This document shows, piece after piece, positions 34,922-43,440 of a DNA stretch of 64,000 nt. Within the stretch, counting starts at the first letter, position 1. The number at the start of each line of letters is the position of its first letter. A model generated the notes under the pieces. That model searched no databases and was not told the DNA's origin. It saw only the letters and a list, made by a program, of their open reading frames with translations. The stretch covers positions 30,607 through 94,606 of the forward strand of contig NZ_AOME01000050.1 of assembly GCF_000336935.1 (NCBI RefSeq), in the 5' to 3' direction. The DNA is from Halococcus salifodinae DSM 8989. Its GTDB lineage: Archaea > Halobacteriota > Halobacteria > Halobacteriales > Halococcaceae. Position numbers and translations under genes: made by a program.

Positions 34922-35908
34922 ATGGCAACGGAACAACCCACCGAACGCGGAGCACAGGGGCGATCGGGAGTATACGCGAGCGCGGTGCGCTGGCTGGAGA
35001 ACCTGAGCGAGGCGGCGTTCGCCTACTTGCTGCTCACCCCGGCGTTCCTGTTGCTCGCGGTGATCGCGATCTGGCCGCTCATGAGCACCTTCGAGATGTC
35101 GCTGCACGCAGACAGCATCCGTGGTGCGGACCAACTCGGGGAGTTCGTCGGTTTCGAGAACTACGTGAACCTGCTGACCGGGCAACTCGATACCGTGGCG
35201 CTGCCACAGCCGTTCTTCGACCCGTCAGCGCCGTTCCAGAGCGCGCTGGTCGTCACGTTCATCTTCACCATCGTCAGCGTGCTCTTCGAGACGCTGATCG
35301 GGTTCGGGCAGGCACTCGTGCTCGATCAGGACTTCCGGGGTCGGCGCTGGGTCCGCGTGGCCATCATCATCCCGTGGGCGGTGCCCATCGTCATCCAGGG
35401 GATGATCTTCTTCCTGCTCTTTCAGCCCGGTATCGGTTTCGGCGTCGACGTCGTCCAGGCGCTCGGCATGTCGGGAACGCCGCTGGTCAACAGCGCCGAG
35501 GCGCTTCCCATCATCATTCTCGCTGACGTCTGGAAGACGACAGCATTCATGGCGCTGTTGATTCTCGCCGGTCTCCAGAGCGTCGACAGGAGCCTCTACG
35601 ACGTGGCGAAGGTTTCGGGCGCGACGAAGTGGCAGCAGTTCAAGATGATAACCTTCCCGCTGATACTGCCCACCGTCCTGGTTGCCATGCTCTTCCGAAC
35701 GATCGCAGCGATGCGGATTTACGGGTTGATCGAGACGACGTCGAGCTGTACGACAGTACCCTCTCTCTCGTGTCTGGTCGTTACGACGTTCAGCACCCGT
35801 CGGTACGGCACGGCCTCGGCGGTGGCGTTCGTGACGGCGGCGATCATCGGCATCGTGGTCTCGGTGTACATCGTCAGATACTGGCGTGGCTCGCAGGGGA
35901 GTGTCTGA
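34922..35908 (+). CDS. Sugar ABC transporter permease (MalF/UgpA type)
   Basis: A 328-residue permease with six helices after a hydrophilic N-terminus. The first helix is FAYLLLTPAFLLLAVIAIWP, and the ATPase-coupling EAA motif is DVAKVSGATKWQQFKMITFP. It starts 3 nt after the binding-protein stop. It forms the membrane channel with the next gene. A Cys/Thr/Ser-rich stretch (TTSSCTTVPSLSC) near residue 277 replaces a usually more hydrophobic loop. Confidence 0.92.
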   Translation: MATEQPTERGAQGRSGVYASAVRWLENLSEAAFAYLLLTPAFLLLAVIAIWPLMSTFEMSLHADSIRGADQLGEFVGFENYVNLLTGQLDTVALPQPFFDPSAPFQSALVVTFIFTIVSVLFETLIGFGQALVLDQDFRGRRWVRVAIIIPWAVPIVIQGMIFFLLFQPGIGFGVDVVQALGMSGTPLVNSAEALPIIILADVWKTTAFMALLILAGLQSVDRSLYDVAKVSGATKWQQFKMITFPLILPTVLVAMLFRTIAAMRIYGLIETTSSCTTVPSLSCLVVTTFSTRRYGTASAVAFVTAAIIGIVVSVYIVRYWRGSQGSV

Positions 35909-35909
35909 G

Positions 35910-36848
35910 ATGGCGGGCGCACAAACCAGCGAACAGCAGTCCAGCGAGGACGAAGGCGGTCCGTTCACCCGCTGGGTGCAGAGTTCGATATCCAACCCCG
36001 AGCGGACCTACCGGGCGATGTTCTACATCGTGACGATTTTCTTCCTCATCACGACGCTGTTCCCTTTCTACTGGCTGTTGGTGCTCGCGCTCACGCCCGA
36101 GGCCGCCATCGTCGACATGGGGTTGCTCCCGAAGGGGTTCAATCCCGGCGCATTCGTCGAAATCTTCCAGCGCCTGCCGTTCCACGTCTACCTCTTCAAC
36201 AGCCTCGTGCTCGCGGTGGCGACGACGATCATCGTCCTCGTGTTGGCAAGTCTCGCTGGCTACGTCTTCGGACGACTCGATTTCCCGGGCCGGGGTGTGT
36301 TGATGATCCTCGTGCTCGCCATCTCGTATTTCCCACCGGCGGCGTTTCTCCTGCCGCTGTTTCGGTTGTTCACCGGGAACATCGAGATACTCGGAGTGAG
36401 TAGTCCGATGTTGTTCAACACGCCGGGAGCGATGATACTGCCGTTCAGCGCGCTGTTCATGCCGCTGTCGATATTCATCCTCACCACGTTCTACGGGCAG
36501 ATTCCGGATGGACTGGAGGACGCCGCCCGGGTCGAGGGTACCACCAGGCTCGGGGCGCTCTTTCGGGTCATCATCCCGTTGTCGGCACCCGGCGTGGCGA
36601 CCGCGGGCGTGCTCACCTTCATCAACGTGTACAACGAGTTCTTCTTTTCGTTCCTGATGACGGACGGACAGGCGAAGAACTGGGCCCCCATCGTGTGGGG
36701 GATTCTGGGGTATCAAACCCAGTACACCGCATCGTACAACCTGATGGCGGCCGCGAGCATCGTCGGCGTGTTGCCGGTCGCGATCCTCGTGGTCATCGCC
36801 CAAGAACGCATCGTCAGCGGCCTCACCAGTGGCGCACTCAAGGAGTAA
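35910..36848 (+). CDS. Sugar ABC transporter permease (MalG/UgpE type)
   Basis: A 312-residue partner permease starting one base after the previous stop (TGAGATG). Helix 1 is TIFFLITTLFPFYWLLVLAL; the EAA motif is EDAARVEGTTRLGALFRVIIP; the C-terminal QERIVSGLTSGALKE is the hallmark ending of MalG-type permeases. The first 35 residues are hydrophilic and acidic. Confidence 0.93.
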   Translation: MAGAQTSEQQSSEDEGGPFTRWVQSSISNPERTYRAMFYIVTIFFLITTLFPFYWLLVLALTPEAAIVDMGLLPKGFNPGAFVEIFQRLPFHVYLFNSLVLAVATTIIVLVLASLAGYVFGRLDFPGRGVLMILVLAISYFPPAAFLLPLFRLFTGNIEILGVSSPMLFNTPGAMILPFSALFMPLSIFILTTFYGQIPDGLEDAARVEGTTRLGALFRVIIPLSAPGVATAGVLTFINVYNEFFFSFLMTDGQAKNWAPIVWGILGYQTQYTASYNLMAAASIVGVLPVAILVVIAQERIVSGLTSGALKE

Positions 36849-36852
36849 CAAA

Positions 36853-38034
36853 ATGGCAAAAGTCACGCTCGAAAACGTCTCGAAACGCTACGACGACGTC
36901 GTCGCGGTCGACGACATGAACCTCGAAATCCCGGATGGCGAGTTCGTCACGCTCGTCGGGCCGTCGGGCTGTGGGAAATCGACGACGATGGAGACCGTCG
37001 CCGGACTGACCAAACCAACCGAGGGCACCATCCACATCGGCGACCGGGAGGTGACGACTCTTCCCCCGAAGGACCGCGGGGTCGCGATGGTGTTCCAGAA
37101 CATCGCGCTGTTCCCCCACATGGACGTCTACGACAACATCTCCTTCGGGCTCCGGCTCCGGGACTTCGACAAGGACGAAACCGACCGTCGGGTCGACAAC
37201 GCGGCCGAGACCGTCCAGATGGGCGGGATGCTCGATCGGATGCCGAGCGAGATGAGTGGGGGCCAGCGCCAGCGCGTCGCGATCGCACGGGCGCTGGTAC
37301 GCGAACCCGACGTGTTCCTGATGGACGAGCCGCTCGCGAACCTCGACGCGAAGCTCCGAGTCCACATGCGGACCGAACTCCAGCGCATCCACCGCGAGCT
37401 CGGGACGACGGTGATCTACGTCACCCACGACCAGGCCGAAGCGATGACGATGTCCGACCGGATCGCGGTGATCGACGGCGGGAAGCTCCAGCAGATCGAT
37501 CCGCCCCTCGTGTGTTACAACGAGCCGTCGAACCTGTTCGTCGCGGGGTTCATCGGCTCGCCGAGCATGAACTTCGCGGAAGGGACGATCGGCGTGAACG
37601 GGTTCGAATCCGAACACATCGACGTGGAGTTCGATCCCGGAACGATCGGGGTGAGCGAGGGCGATGCGGTCACGCTCGGGATCCGACCCGAGGACGTCTA
37701 TCCAACCGACACCGCGGGATCGGTGTCACACGCGACCGCCGAGATCGAGACCACGACCGACGTCCTCGAGCCGATGGGCGACGAGATCTTCGTCTATCTC
37801 CTGCTCGCCGAGGACGCCGACACCGATCTCGAAGACCCCGAGGCGGGCGATCAGCTCCTGATGAGCGTCGACCCCACCTCGGACATCGAGGAGGATCAGG
37901 TGATGCAGGTGGTGCTCGATCGCAAGAAGATCCACCTCTTCGATACGGCGTCGGGTAAGGCGATCGCCCACGGTCTCGTCCAGCCGACTCGTGCCGAGGG
38001 TGCGACCGGGACGGAAGCGGAGGGCGACGACTGA
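36853..38034 (+). CDS. Sugar ABC transporter ATP-binding protein (UgpC/MsmK/MalK type)
   Basis: A 393-residue ATPase. Walker A GPSGCGKST, Q-loop VFQNIALFPHM, signature MSGGQRQR, Walker B VFLMDEPLANLD and the switch VTHDQAEAM are intact. The C-terminal TOBE region (ITLGIRPEDVYP-type LGIRPEDVYP) matches carbohydrate importers, where it can receive regulatory partners. The last 15 residues are acidic. It starts 4 nt after the permease stop and is followed 2 nt later by a small membrane-protein gene. Confidence 0.93.
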   Translation: MAKVTLENVSKRYDDVVAVDDMNLEIPDGEFVTLVGPSGCGKSTTMETVAGLTKPTEGTIHIGDREVTTLPPKDRGVAMVFQNIALFPHMDVYDNISFGLRLRDFDKDETDRRVDNAAETVQMGGMLDRMPSEMSGGQRQRVAIARALVREPDVFLMDEPLANLDAKLRVHMRTELQRIHRELGTTVIYVTHDQAEAMTMSDRIAVIDGGKLQQIDPPLVCYNEPSNLFVAGFIGSPSMNFAEGTIGVNGFESEHIDVEFDPGTIGVSEGDAVTLGIRPEDVYPTDTAGSVSHATAEIETTTDVLEPMGDEIFVYLLLAEDADTDLEDPEAGDQLLMSVDPTSDIEEDQVMQVVLDRKKIHLFDTASGKAIAHGLVQPTRAEGATGTEAEGDD

Positions 38035-38036
38035 GC

Positions 38037-38240
38037 ATGGTCTCGGAGATCGGTCTGTTCTACATCGGCGGGATGTCGTTGCTGTTCGTCTTCTGGGCGT
38101 ACGGGCTCGTCTCGTTCGTGCTCGATGTCAAAAACAAGCTCATCCCCCTCGTCCGTCAGTACTGGCGCGGGCGACGACGCCAGAAGGAGGAGGCTGAACG
38201 CGAGGCCGAGCGCGAGGAACGCGAGCGCCAACTGTACTGA
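38037..38240 (+). CDS. Small membrane protein in the sugar ABC operon
   Basis: A 67-residue protein starting MVSEIGLFYIGGMSLLF. One hydrophobic segment spans about residues 5-29. The rest is a strongly charged helix (RRRQKEEAEREAEREER) that should be cytoplasmic and could form a coiled coil. The ATG lies 2 nt after the ATPase stop, so it is translated with the transporter. I do not know a named family. An accessory or assembly subunit of the importer is a reasonable guess from position only. Confidence 0.75.
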   Translation: MVSEIGLFYIGGMSLLFVFWAYGLVSFVLDVKNKLIPLVRQYWRGRRRQKEEAEREAEREERERQLY

Positions 38241-38303
38241 ATTCTGATCCGAACCGACCACAGAACGGTATTCTTACAACCCAGGACACCCTAGACGGCG
38301 TTC

Positions 38304-39401
38304 GTGTCCTCTTCTTCCCCTCCAAAAGTCGGGATCGTCGGTCTCGGGAACATCGGGCGGTTCCACGCCGACCGGCTGGTCGATCATGGGGTCGATCTCG
38401 TCGGTGGCGTCGATGTCGACCCCGACGTTCGCGCGCGCTTTGCGGACGCGTATGCGACCACCACCTACGAGACGGCAGACGAACTGTTCGCGGTCGCCGA
38501 CGCGGTGATCGTCGCGACGCCGAATCGCTTTCACGAGGAGTACGCCGTCGGCGCGCTCGAACACGACGTCGACGTTCTCCTCGAAAAACCCCTCGCACAC
38601 TCGATCGAGAGCGCCGAAGGGATCGCTGCCGCCGCCGCCGACAGTGACGGGTTCGTGATGACGGGGTTCAAGAACCGCTTCACCAACCCCGTCGAGGTGC
38701 TGAAACGCTTCCAGGAACAGGGACGGTTCGGCACCACGCGCCACGTCGAGGCGAACTACATCCGACGACGCGGGATTCCTGGTCGGGGGTCGTGGTTCAC
38801 GAGCCGTGACACCTCCGGCGGCGGATCGCTGATCGACATCGGGGTGCACGCGATCGATCTCTCGCTTCACTTCCTCGATTTCCCCGAGGTCGTCGAGGTG
38901 TCGGCGACCACACGATCGGCCTTCGGTACGCGCGAGGACTACGCCTATATCGACATGTGGGGCGAGGACCTCGGGCCGGACGGGTTCGATGTCGACGACT
39001 CGGTGAGCGCGTTCATTCGGTGTGCCGACGGCTCGACGGTGAGTCTCGAAGCGGCGTGGGCGACCAATCGCCCGATCAACCAGGAGTTCCTCGTGCGTGG
39101 CACCGACGCGGGAGCGTGTTTCGACCAGAACGAGGACAGTCTGAAGCTCTACGAGAGCAGCAAAGAGGGGGCCGACCATCTCGCCGATACGGACATCACG
39201 ACCCGTTCGAACGACGCCATGATGGCCGAACAGCGCTCGTTCCTCGATGCGGTCGAGCACGGCGAACCGCCAGAGCGCAACACGATCGAGCAGGGGATCA
39301 CCGTCCAGCGCGTGATCGACGCGATCTACCGCTCCTCCGAGGCCGGCCGTGCGATCCGGCTCGATGACACGACACAGGAAGCTCCCGTCGAGCTCGACTG
39401 A
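38304..39401 (+). CDS. Gfo/Idh/MocA-family sugar oxidoreductase
   Basis: A 365-residue NAD(P)-dependent dehydrogenase starting with GTG. The Rossmann motif is GIVGLGNIGRFHADRL, the catalytic lysine lies in LLEKPLAH and the substrate-side Asp/His in LIDIGVHAIDLSLHF. The family oxidises or reduces sugars and inositols, including C3 oxidation of glycosides. It lies 63 nt after the sugar-importer operon on the same strand, with a weak TATA-like element (tattcttaca, 38269-38278), and so probably acts on the imported sugar. Two relatives occur at 43441 and 44571. Confidence 0.9.
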   Translation: MSSSSPPKVGIVGLGNIGRFHADRLVDHGVDLVGGVDVDPDVRARFADAYATTTYETADELFAVADAVIVATPNRFHEEYAVGALEHDVDVLLEKPLAHSIESAEGIAAAAADSDGFVMTGFKNRFTNPVEVLKRFQEQGRFGTTRHVEANYIRRRGIPGRGSWFTSRDTSGGGSLIDIGVHAIDLSLHFLDFPEVVEVSATTRSAFGTREDYAYIDMWGEDLGPDGFDVDDSVSAFIRCADGSTVSLEAAWATNRPINQEFLVRGTDAGACFDQNEDSLKLYESSKEGADHLADTDITTRSNDAMMAEQRSFLDAVEHGEPPERNTIEQGITVQRVIDAIYRSSEAGRAIRLDDTTQEAPVELD

Positions 39402-39479
39402 ACCGACCGCTTCCGTCCCGAATCACCGGAAAGACCCAGCTTTTTTGCTCCGCCGACGACACAACGAAACCAGTAGCCA

Positions 39480-40586
39480 ATGCAACTGCTCGAAATCGTC
39501 GGTAGACTCATCGCGGGGGCCGCACTCATCCTCGCGAACGGGTTCTTCGTCGCGATCGAGTTCGCGCTGACCCGCGCCCGGCAGTACCCCGAATCCGAGT
39601 TCGTGGAGCCGGGCAACACCGGACTCGAACGTGCCTGGGCGATGACCGAGGAGCTCGAGATCTACCTCACGGGGTGTCAGGTCGGCATCACCGCCGCCAG
39701 CATCTCGCTTGGTATCATCGCCGAGCCAGCGCTTGCGGCCATCCTCAAGCCGCTGTTCGGTGGGACGGTTCTCGCGTCGATTGGCGCGGGCGTGTTCTTG
39801 GCGTTCCTCATCGTGAGCCTGGTACACAAGGTCTATGGAGAGCAGACCCCCACCTACCTCGGCGTCGAGCGCTCGAAGCAGGTCTGTCGGTACGGCGCGA
39901 CGCCGCTGTACTGGTTCACGCGAGTCATCCGACCGATCCTCGACCTCGGCGACGTGGTGGCGAAGTGGACGCTCAGGCTGTTCGGCGTGGAGATGACCGG
40001 CGCGTGGCTCGAATCGGAGGTCGACGTTATCGAGGGACGGGCTGACCTCCACCGCAAGCTCGGCTCGGTGCTCGACGAGGGCGACCTCCCCGAGGAACGC
40101 TACGAGGAGGTGATGAACGCGCTCGCGGTCGGCGAGATGCCCATCAGCAACGTCATGGTCGACAGAGAAGACATCGCCGCACTCTCGACGGCGAACACAC
40201 CGGAAGCAAACCTCGCGGTCGTCGAGGACAGTCCTCATCTGCGCTTCCCGCTGTTCGGCGGTGACGGGAATCTTCTGGGTATCGTCTATCTCGCCACGCT
40301 CACCAACCGCTTCGAGGAGTTTCGGGACGGTGACGTCGCCATCGCCGACCTCGCCACCGAGCCGATGACGCTGCCGGTAGATGAAGAGGTCAGCGACGCC
40401 GTCGACCGCTTTCAGGAGGAGAACCAGGAACTCGCGCTCGTTCTGGATGGTGAGGAGATCGTCGGCCTGCTCACCGCCACCGACGCCTTCGAGGAAGTCA
40501 TGGGCGAGCTCGAAGACCCCCTCGACGTCTATCAACGGGCCAGAGAGCGCGAGGACACGCCCGATTCGGGCGGTGAGCCGGCATGA
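39480..40586 (+). CDS. CNNM/CorC-type membrane protein with CBS pair (copy 1)
   Basis: A 368-residue DUF21 membrane protein starting MQLLEIVGRLIAGAALI. The membrane domain has the family motifs NGFFVAIEFALTRARQY, GCQVGITAASISLGIIAEPA and EQTPTYLGVERSK. CBS motifs follow (NVMVDREDIAALST and TATDAFEEVMGELEDPLD). CNNM relatives are tied to Mg2+ or other divalent-cation export. It overlaps its paralogue by 4 nt (ATGA). Two exact DNA tracts are shared with that copy. Nothing ties it to sugar use beyond position. Confidence 0.88.
   Translation: MQLLEIVGRLIAGAALILANGFFVAIEFALTRARQYPESEFVEPGNTGLERAWAMTEELEIYLTGCQVGITAASISLGIIAEPALAAILKPLFGGTVLASIGAGVFLAFLIVSLVHKVYGEQTPTYLGVERSKQVCRYGATPLYWFTRVIRPILDLGDVVAKWTLRLFGVEMTGAWLESEVDVIEGRADLHRKLGSVLDEGDLPEERYEEVMNALAVGEMPISNVMVDREDIAALSTANTPEANLAVVEDSPHLRFPLFGGDGNLLGIVYLATLTNRFEEFRDGDVAIADLATEPMTLPVDEEVSDAVDRFQEENQELALVLDGEEIVGLLTATDAFEEVMGELEDPLDVYQRAREREDTPDSGGEPA
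39858..39919 (+). repeat. 62-nt direct repeat, copy 1 (partner 40961-41022)
   Basis: An exact 62-nt match between the tandem CNNM genes, encoding LGVERSKQVCRYGATPLYWF. Adjacent sequence, including synonymous sites, differs, so the tract looks like recent gene conversion rather than selection alone. Confidence 0.8.
40470..40527 (+). repeat. 58-nt direct repeat, copy 1 (partner 41576-41633)
   Basis: An exact 58-nt match at the C-terminal CBS region of the tandem CNNM genes, encoding LTATDAFEEVMGELEDPLD. The repeat also spans the end of the homologous region of both genes. Confidence 0.8.
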
Positions 40587-41686
40587 ACGGTCTCGAAATC
40601 ACCGTTCGGCTGCTCGCCGGTCTCGCGCTCATCCTCGCCAACGGCTTTTTCGTCGCCATCGAGTTCGGCCTGACGCGCGCCCAGCAGTACACCGAATCGG
40701 AGTTCGTCGAGCCGGGGGTTGCCGGTCTCGAACGCGCGTGGGAGATGACCCAGGACTTGGAGATTTACCTGACCAGTTGCCAGGTCGGGATTACCTCTTC
40801 GAGCATCGCGGTCGGTATCGTGGCCGAACCGGCGCTGGCGGCCATCTTCGAGCCGCTGTTCGGTGGGACAATCCTCGCATCGGTCGGTGCGGGGGCGATT
40901 CTCGCGTTTCTCCTCATTAACCTCCTCCATCTCACCCACGGCGAGCAGGCTCCAACCTATCTCGGCGTCGAGCGCTCGAAGCAGGTCTGTCGGTACGGCG
41001 CGACGCCGCTGTACTGGTTCACACGGATCACCTGGCCGGTCATCACGTTCGGGGATGGGGCAGCGAAGTGGACGCTTTCGCTGTTCGGTGTGGAGATGAC
41101 CGGTGCGTGGCTCGAATCCGGGGCCGAAGACGTCGAGAGCCGTGCCGACCTCCACAAACGATTCGAGTCGGTGCTCGACGAGAGCGATATCTCCGGGGAA
41201 CGACGCGAAGAGGTGATGAACGCGCTGGTCGCCGGCGACGTACCCATCCGCAACGTCATGGTGGCGCGCGAGGAGATCGCCGCGCTCTCGACCGAGAACT
41301 CGCCCGCGGAGAACCTCGCGGTCATGAACGACCACTCTCACTCCCGGTATCCGTTGCTCGGGGGCGACTTCGACGAGTTCCGGGGGATCGTCTACCTGCC
41401 GGCGATCACGAGCCGGTACGACGACCTCACGAACGGCGAGATCGGCATCGAGGAGCTCGCTACGCCGCCGATGACGATTCCGGCCGACGAGGAGGTCAGC
41501 GACGCGGTCGACCGGTTCCAAACAGAACGTCAAGAGCTCGCACTCGTGGAGGACGACGGCGAGATCGTCGGCCTCCTCACCGCCACCGACGCCTTCGAGG
41601 AAGTCATGGGCGAGCTCGAAGACCCCCTCGACGAGGGGGCAGAGCGCGACCACCGGTCTGGGCGAGGATCACCCACCGGGGACTAA
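40583..41686 (+). CDS. CNNM/CorC-type membrane protein with CBS pair (copy 2)
   Basis: A 367-residue tandem paralogue of the preceding gene, starting MNGLEITVRLLAGLALI inside the previous stop codon. Same order: DUF21 membrane domain (NGFFVAIEFGLTRAQQY, SCQVGITSSSIAVGIVAEPA), then CBS pair (NVMVAREEIAALSTEN, TATDAFEEVMGELEDPLD). Translational coupling implies equal amounts, perhaps a heterodimer, since CNNM proteins are dimeric. The C-terminus diverges (EGAERDHRSGRGSPTGD). Confidence 0.88.
   Translation: MNGLEITVRLLAGLALILANGFFVAIEFGLTRAQQYTESEFVEPGVAGLERAWEMTQDLEIYLTSCQVGITSSSIAVGIVAEPALAAIFEPLFGGTILASVGAGAILAFLLINLLHLTHGEQAPTYLGVERSKQVCRYGATPLYWFTRITWPVITFGDGAAKWTLSLFGVEMTGAWLESGAEDVESRADLHKRFESVLDESDISGERREEVMNALVAGDVPIRNVMVAREEIAALSTENSPAENLAVMNDHSHSRYPLLGGDFDEFRGIVYLPAITSRYDDLTNGEIGIEELATPPMTIPADEEVSDAVDRFQTERQELALVEDDGEIVGLLTATDAFEEVMGELEDPLDEGAERDHRSGRGSPTGD
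40961..41022 (+). repeat. 62-nt direct repeat, copy 2
   Basis: Partner of the tract at 39858-39919; identical over all 62 nt, 1,103 nt apart. Confidence 0.8.
41576..41633 (+). repeat. 58-nt direct repeat, copy 2
   Basis: Partner of the tract at 40470-40527; identical over 58 nt, 1,106 nt apart. Confidence 0.8.
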
Positions 41687-41745
41687 CCGGAGACCGAGCC
41701 GGGATCGGCGGGGACGAACGCGGGCGTCGCCGCCTCGACCTGAAC

Positions 41746-41753
41746 CTTTATTC
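41746..41753 (+). promoter_or_regulatory. TATA element of the TIM-barrel isomerase gene
   Basis: ctttattc is centred about 27 nt before the ATG at 41777, giving an independent leaderless start after the CNNM pair. Confidence 0.5.
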
Positions 41754-41776
41754 GTTCACCCGTAGCAACCGTTCGT

Positions 41777-42739
41777 ATGGACATAGGCGTACTCACCGTG
41801 CCGTTCGGCGATCAGCCGCTCGACGAGACTTGCGAGTCCCTCGCCGGCCTCGGGGTCGATGCGGTCGAACTCGGCTGCGGCGGGAGTCCCGGCGACGACC
41901 ACCTCCCGCGCGCGGAGTATCTCGACGACGAGGACGCCCAGGCCGATCTCCACGCGCTCCTCGACGAGCACGACCTCCGGATCTCGGCGCTCGCGACCCA
42001 CAACAACCCGATCCACCCCGACGACGAACACGCCGAGACGGCCGACACCGAGCTCCGGGAGGCGATCGAACTGGCGGCCCAGCTCGATGTGGATACCGTC
42101 ACCACTTTCTCGGGGCTGCCCGGCGGCGGCCCGAACGACGAGGTCCCGAACTGGATCACTGCGCCGTGGCCGACCGAGCACAAGGAGGCTCACGACTACC
42201 AGTGGGAGGTCGCCGAAGAGTACTGGGCCGACCTCGCCGAGTTCGCCGACGCACAGGGAGTAAACGTCGCGATCGAGATGCACCCCAACATGTTGGTGTA
42301 CGAGCCGACAGGGATGGAGCGACTCCGCGAGGCCACGAACGACCGCATCGGCGCGAACTTCGATCCCTCACACCTCTACTGGCAGGGGATCGATATCCCC
42401 GCGGCGATCCGCCATCTCGGCGACGCGATCCACCACACTCACGCGAAGGATACAGGATTGTACGAGTCGAACGCGCGGGTCAAGGGTCACCTCGACACGA
42501 CGCCGTACACCGAGGAGGAAGACCGATCGTGGCTCTTCCGGACTGTGGGCTACGGCCACGGCGAATCACACTGGAAGGAGGTCGTCTCTACCCTCCGGAT
42601 GGTGGGCTACGACGGCGCGCTCTCGATCGAACACGAGGATTCGCTCACGAGTTCGCGCGAGGGGCTGGAGAAGGCGGTCGACGTGCTCGACAGGGCGGTG
42701 TTCGAGACGACGCCCGGCGACGCCTACTGGGCGGAGTAG
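41777..42739 (+). CDS. Sugar phosphate isomerase/epimerase-like TIM barrel
   Basis: A 320-residue xylose-isomerase-like (AP-endonuclease 2 fold) protein. Metal-site motifs are visible: CGGSPGDDHLP near the start, SALATHNNPIHP, VAIEMHPNM (Glu), GANFDPSHLYWQG (Asp, His), HTHAKDT and the final ALSIEHED (Glu). This is the pattern of IolE/IolI-like dehydratases and isomerases, and of enzymes working with Gfo/Idh/MocA dehydrogenases on keto-sugars. Placed among three such dehydrogenases, it probably shares their pathway. The exact reaction is unknown. Confidence 0.87.
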   Translation: MDIGVLTVPFGDQPLDETCESLAGLGVDAVELGCGGSPGDDHLPRAEYLDDEDAQADLHALLDEHDLRISALATHNNPIHPDDEHAETADTELREAIELAAQLDVDTVTTFSGLPGGGPNDEVPNWITAPWPTEHKEAHDYQWEVAEEYWADLAEFADAQGVNVAIEMHPNMLVYEPTGMERLREATNDRIGANFDPSHLYWQGIDIPAAIRHLGDAIHHTHAKDTGLYESNARVKGHLDTTPYTEEEDRSWLFRTVGYGHGESHWKEVVSTLRMVGYDGALSIEHEDSLTSSREGLEKAVDVLDRAVFETTPGDAYWAE

Positions 42740-42758
42740 CCACACTCCACTGACGAGA

Positions 42759-42767
42759 TTTTAAATA
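42759..42767 (+). promoter_or_regulatory. TATA element of the toxin-antitoxin pair
   Basis: ttttaaata is centred 28 nt before the ATG at 42791, a strong archaeal promoter match with a leaderless start. Confidence 0.65.
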
Positions 42768-42790
42768 CGATTCCGTGCATAGGGAGTGTG

Positions 42791-43078
42791 ATGCGAGCCA
42801 TCGTCACGGACGCGGACGTGCTCGGCGGCGATCCGCGACTCGACGGAACGCGCATCGGCGTCGCGCACGTTCACCGCCGGTACGAAGACGGCGAGACACC
42901 CGAGGCGATCGCCGCCGGATACGACGGCGTCTCCGTCGCGGACGTTCACGCCGCGCTCGCCTACGCGTTCGACAATCCCGAGACGCTGCGGGAGATCGAG
43001 CGTCGTGCTCGGGATGCGATCGAGCACGTCCGCGAGGAGCGCCCGGTCGATCCAGAGGAGTTCGTCGAGCGCGCCTGA
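42791..43078 (+). CDS. DUF433 antitoxin-like protein
   Basis: A 95-residue DUF433 protein starting MRAIVTDADVLGGDPRLDGT. The motif GDPRLDGTRIGVAHVHRRYEDGETPEAIA is the family core, a small winged-helix-like domain thought to bind DNA and its toxin. The C-terminal helix (EIERRARDAIEHVREE) is probably the toxin-neutralising part. It stops directly before the PIN-like gene with no spacing, the classic antitoxin-first arrangement. Confidence 0.85.
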   Translation: MRAIVTDADVLGGDPRLDGTRIGVAHVHRRYEDGETPEAIAAGYDGVSVADVHAALAYAFDNPETLREIERRARDAIEHVREERPVDPEEFVERA

Positions 43079-43396
43079 ATGCGGATTTTAGCCGACGAGA
43101 ACACCAGGCCGGCCCACGTGTCGGCGCTCGATTCCGCCGGACATGACGTAGTGCGGGCCGGGGACGTTCTGGAGAAGGGTGCGTCCGATCCGGTGGTGAT
43201 CGCTGCGGGGCGGGACACGGATCGGGTCATCCTGACGTACGATCGCAAGGATTTCGCCGACGTCTCCGATCACGCCGGCGTGTTCATCGCCGAGGAAACG
43301 ATGGCTCCGCGGGCGGTGCGCCGCACCGTCGAGCGAGTCGAGCGCGCGTACCCCACCCTCGACGATGTCGTCGAGTTCCTCGCCGATTGGCGCTGA
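43079..43396 (+). CDS. DUF5615 PIN-like toxin
   Basis: A 105-residue PIN-like protein. It begins MRILADENTRPAHVSALDSAG, with the conserved D-E-N in strand 1 that takes part in metal binding, and later has VILTYDRKDFAD, the second acidic site with the usual T-x-D-x-D/K pattern. Family members are predicted ribonucleases neutralised by a DUF433 partner. The ATG directly follows the antitoxin TGA. RNase activity is inferred from family. Confidence 0.85.
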   Translation: MRILADENTRPAHVSALDSAGHDVVRAGDVLEKGASDPVVIAAGRDTDRVILTYDRKDFADVSDHAGVFIAEETMAPRAVRRTVERVERAYPTLDDVVEFLADWR

Positions 43397-43440
43397 GTCC
43401 CGACCCGGAGAACTAAGACGACATCGCCTGTGATTCGGAT

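Noticed and set aside
41068-42753. Plus-strand open frame of about 560 codons across a CNNM gene and the TIM-barrel gene
   Set aside because: Out of frame with both recognised genes; very Arg-rich, no domain.
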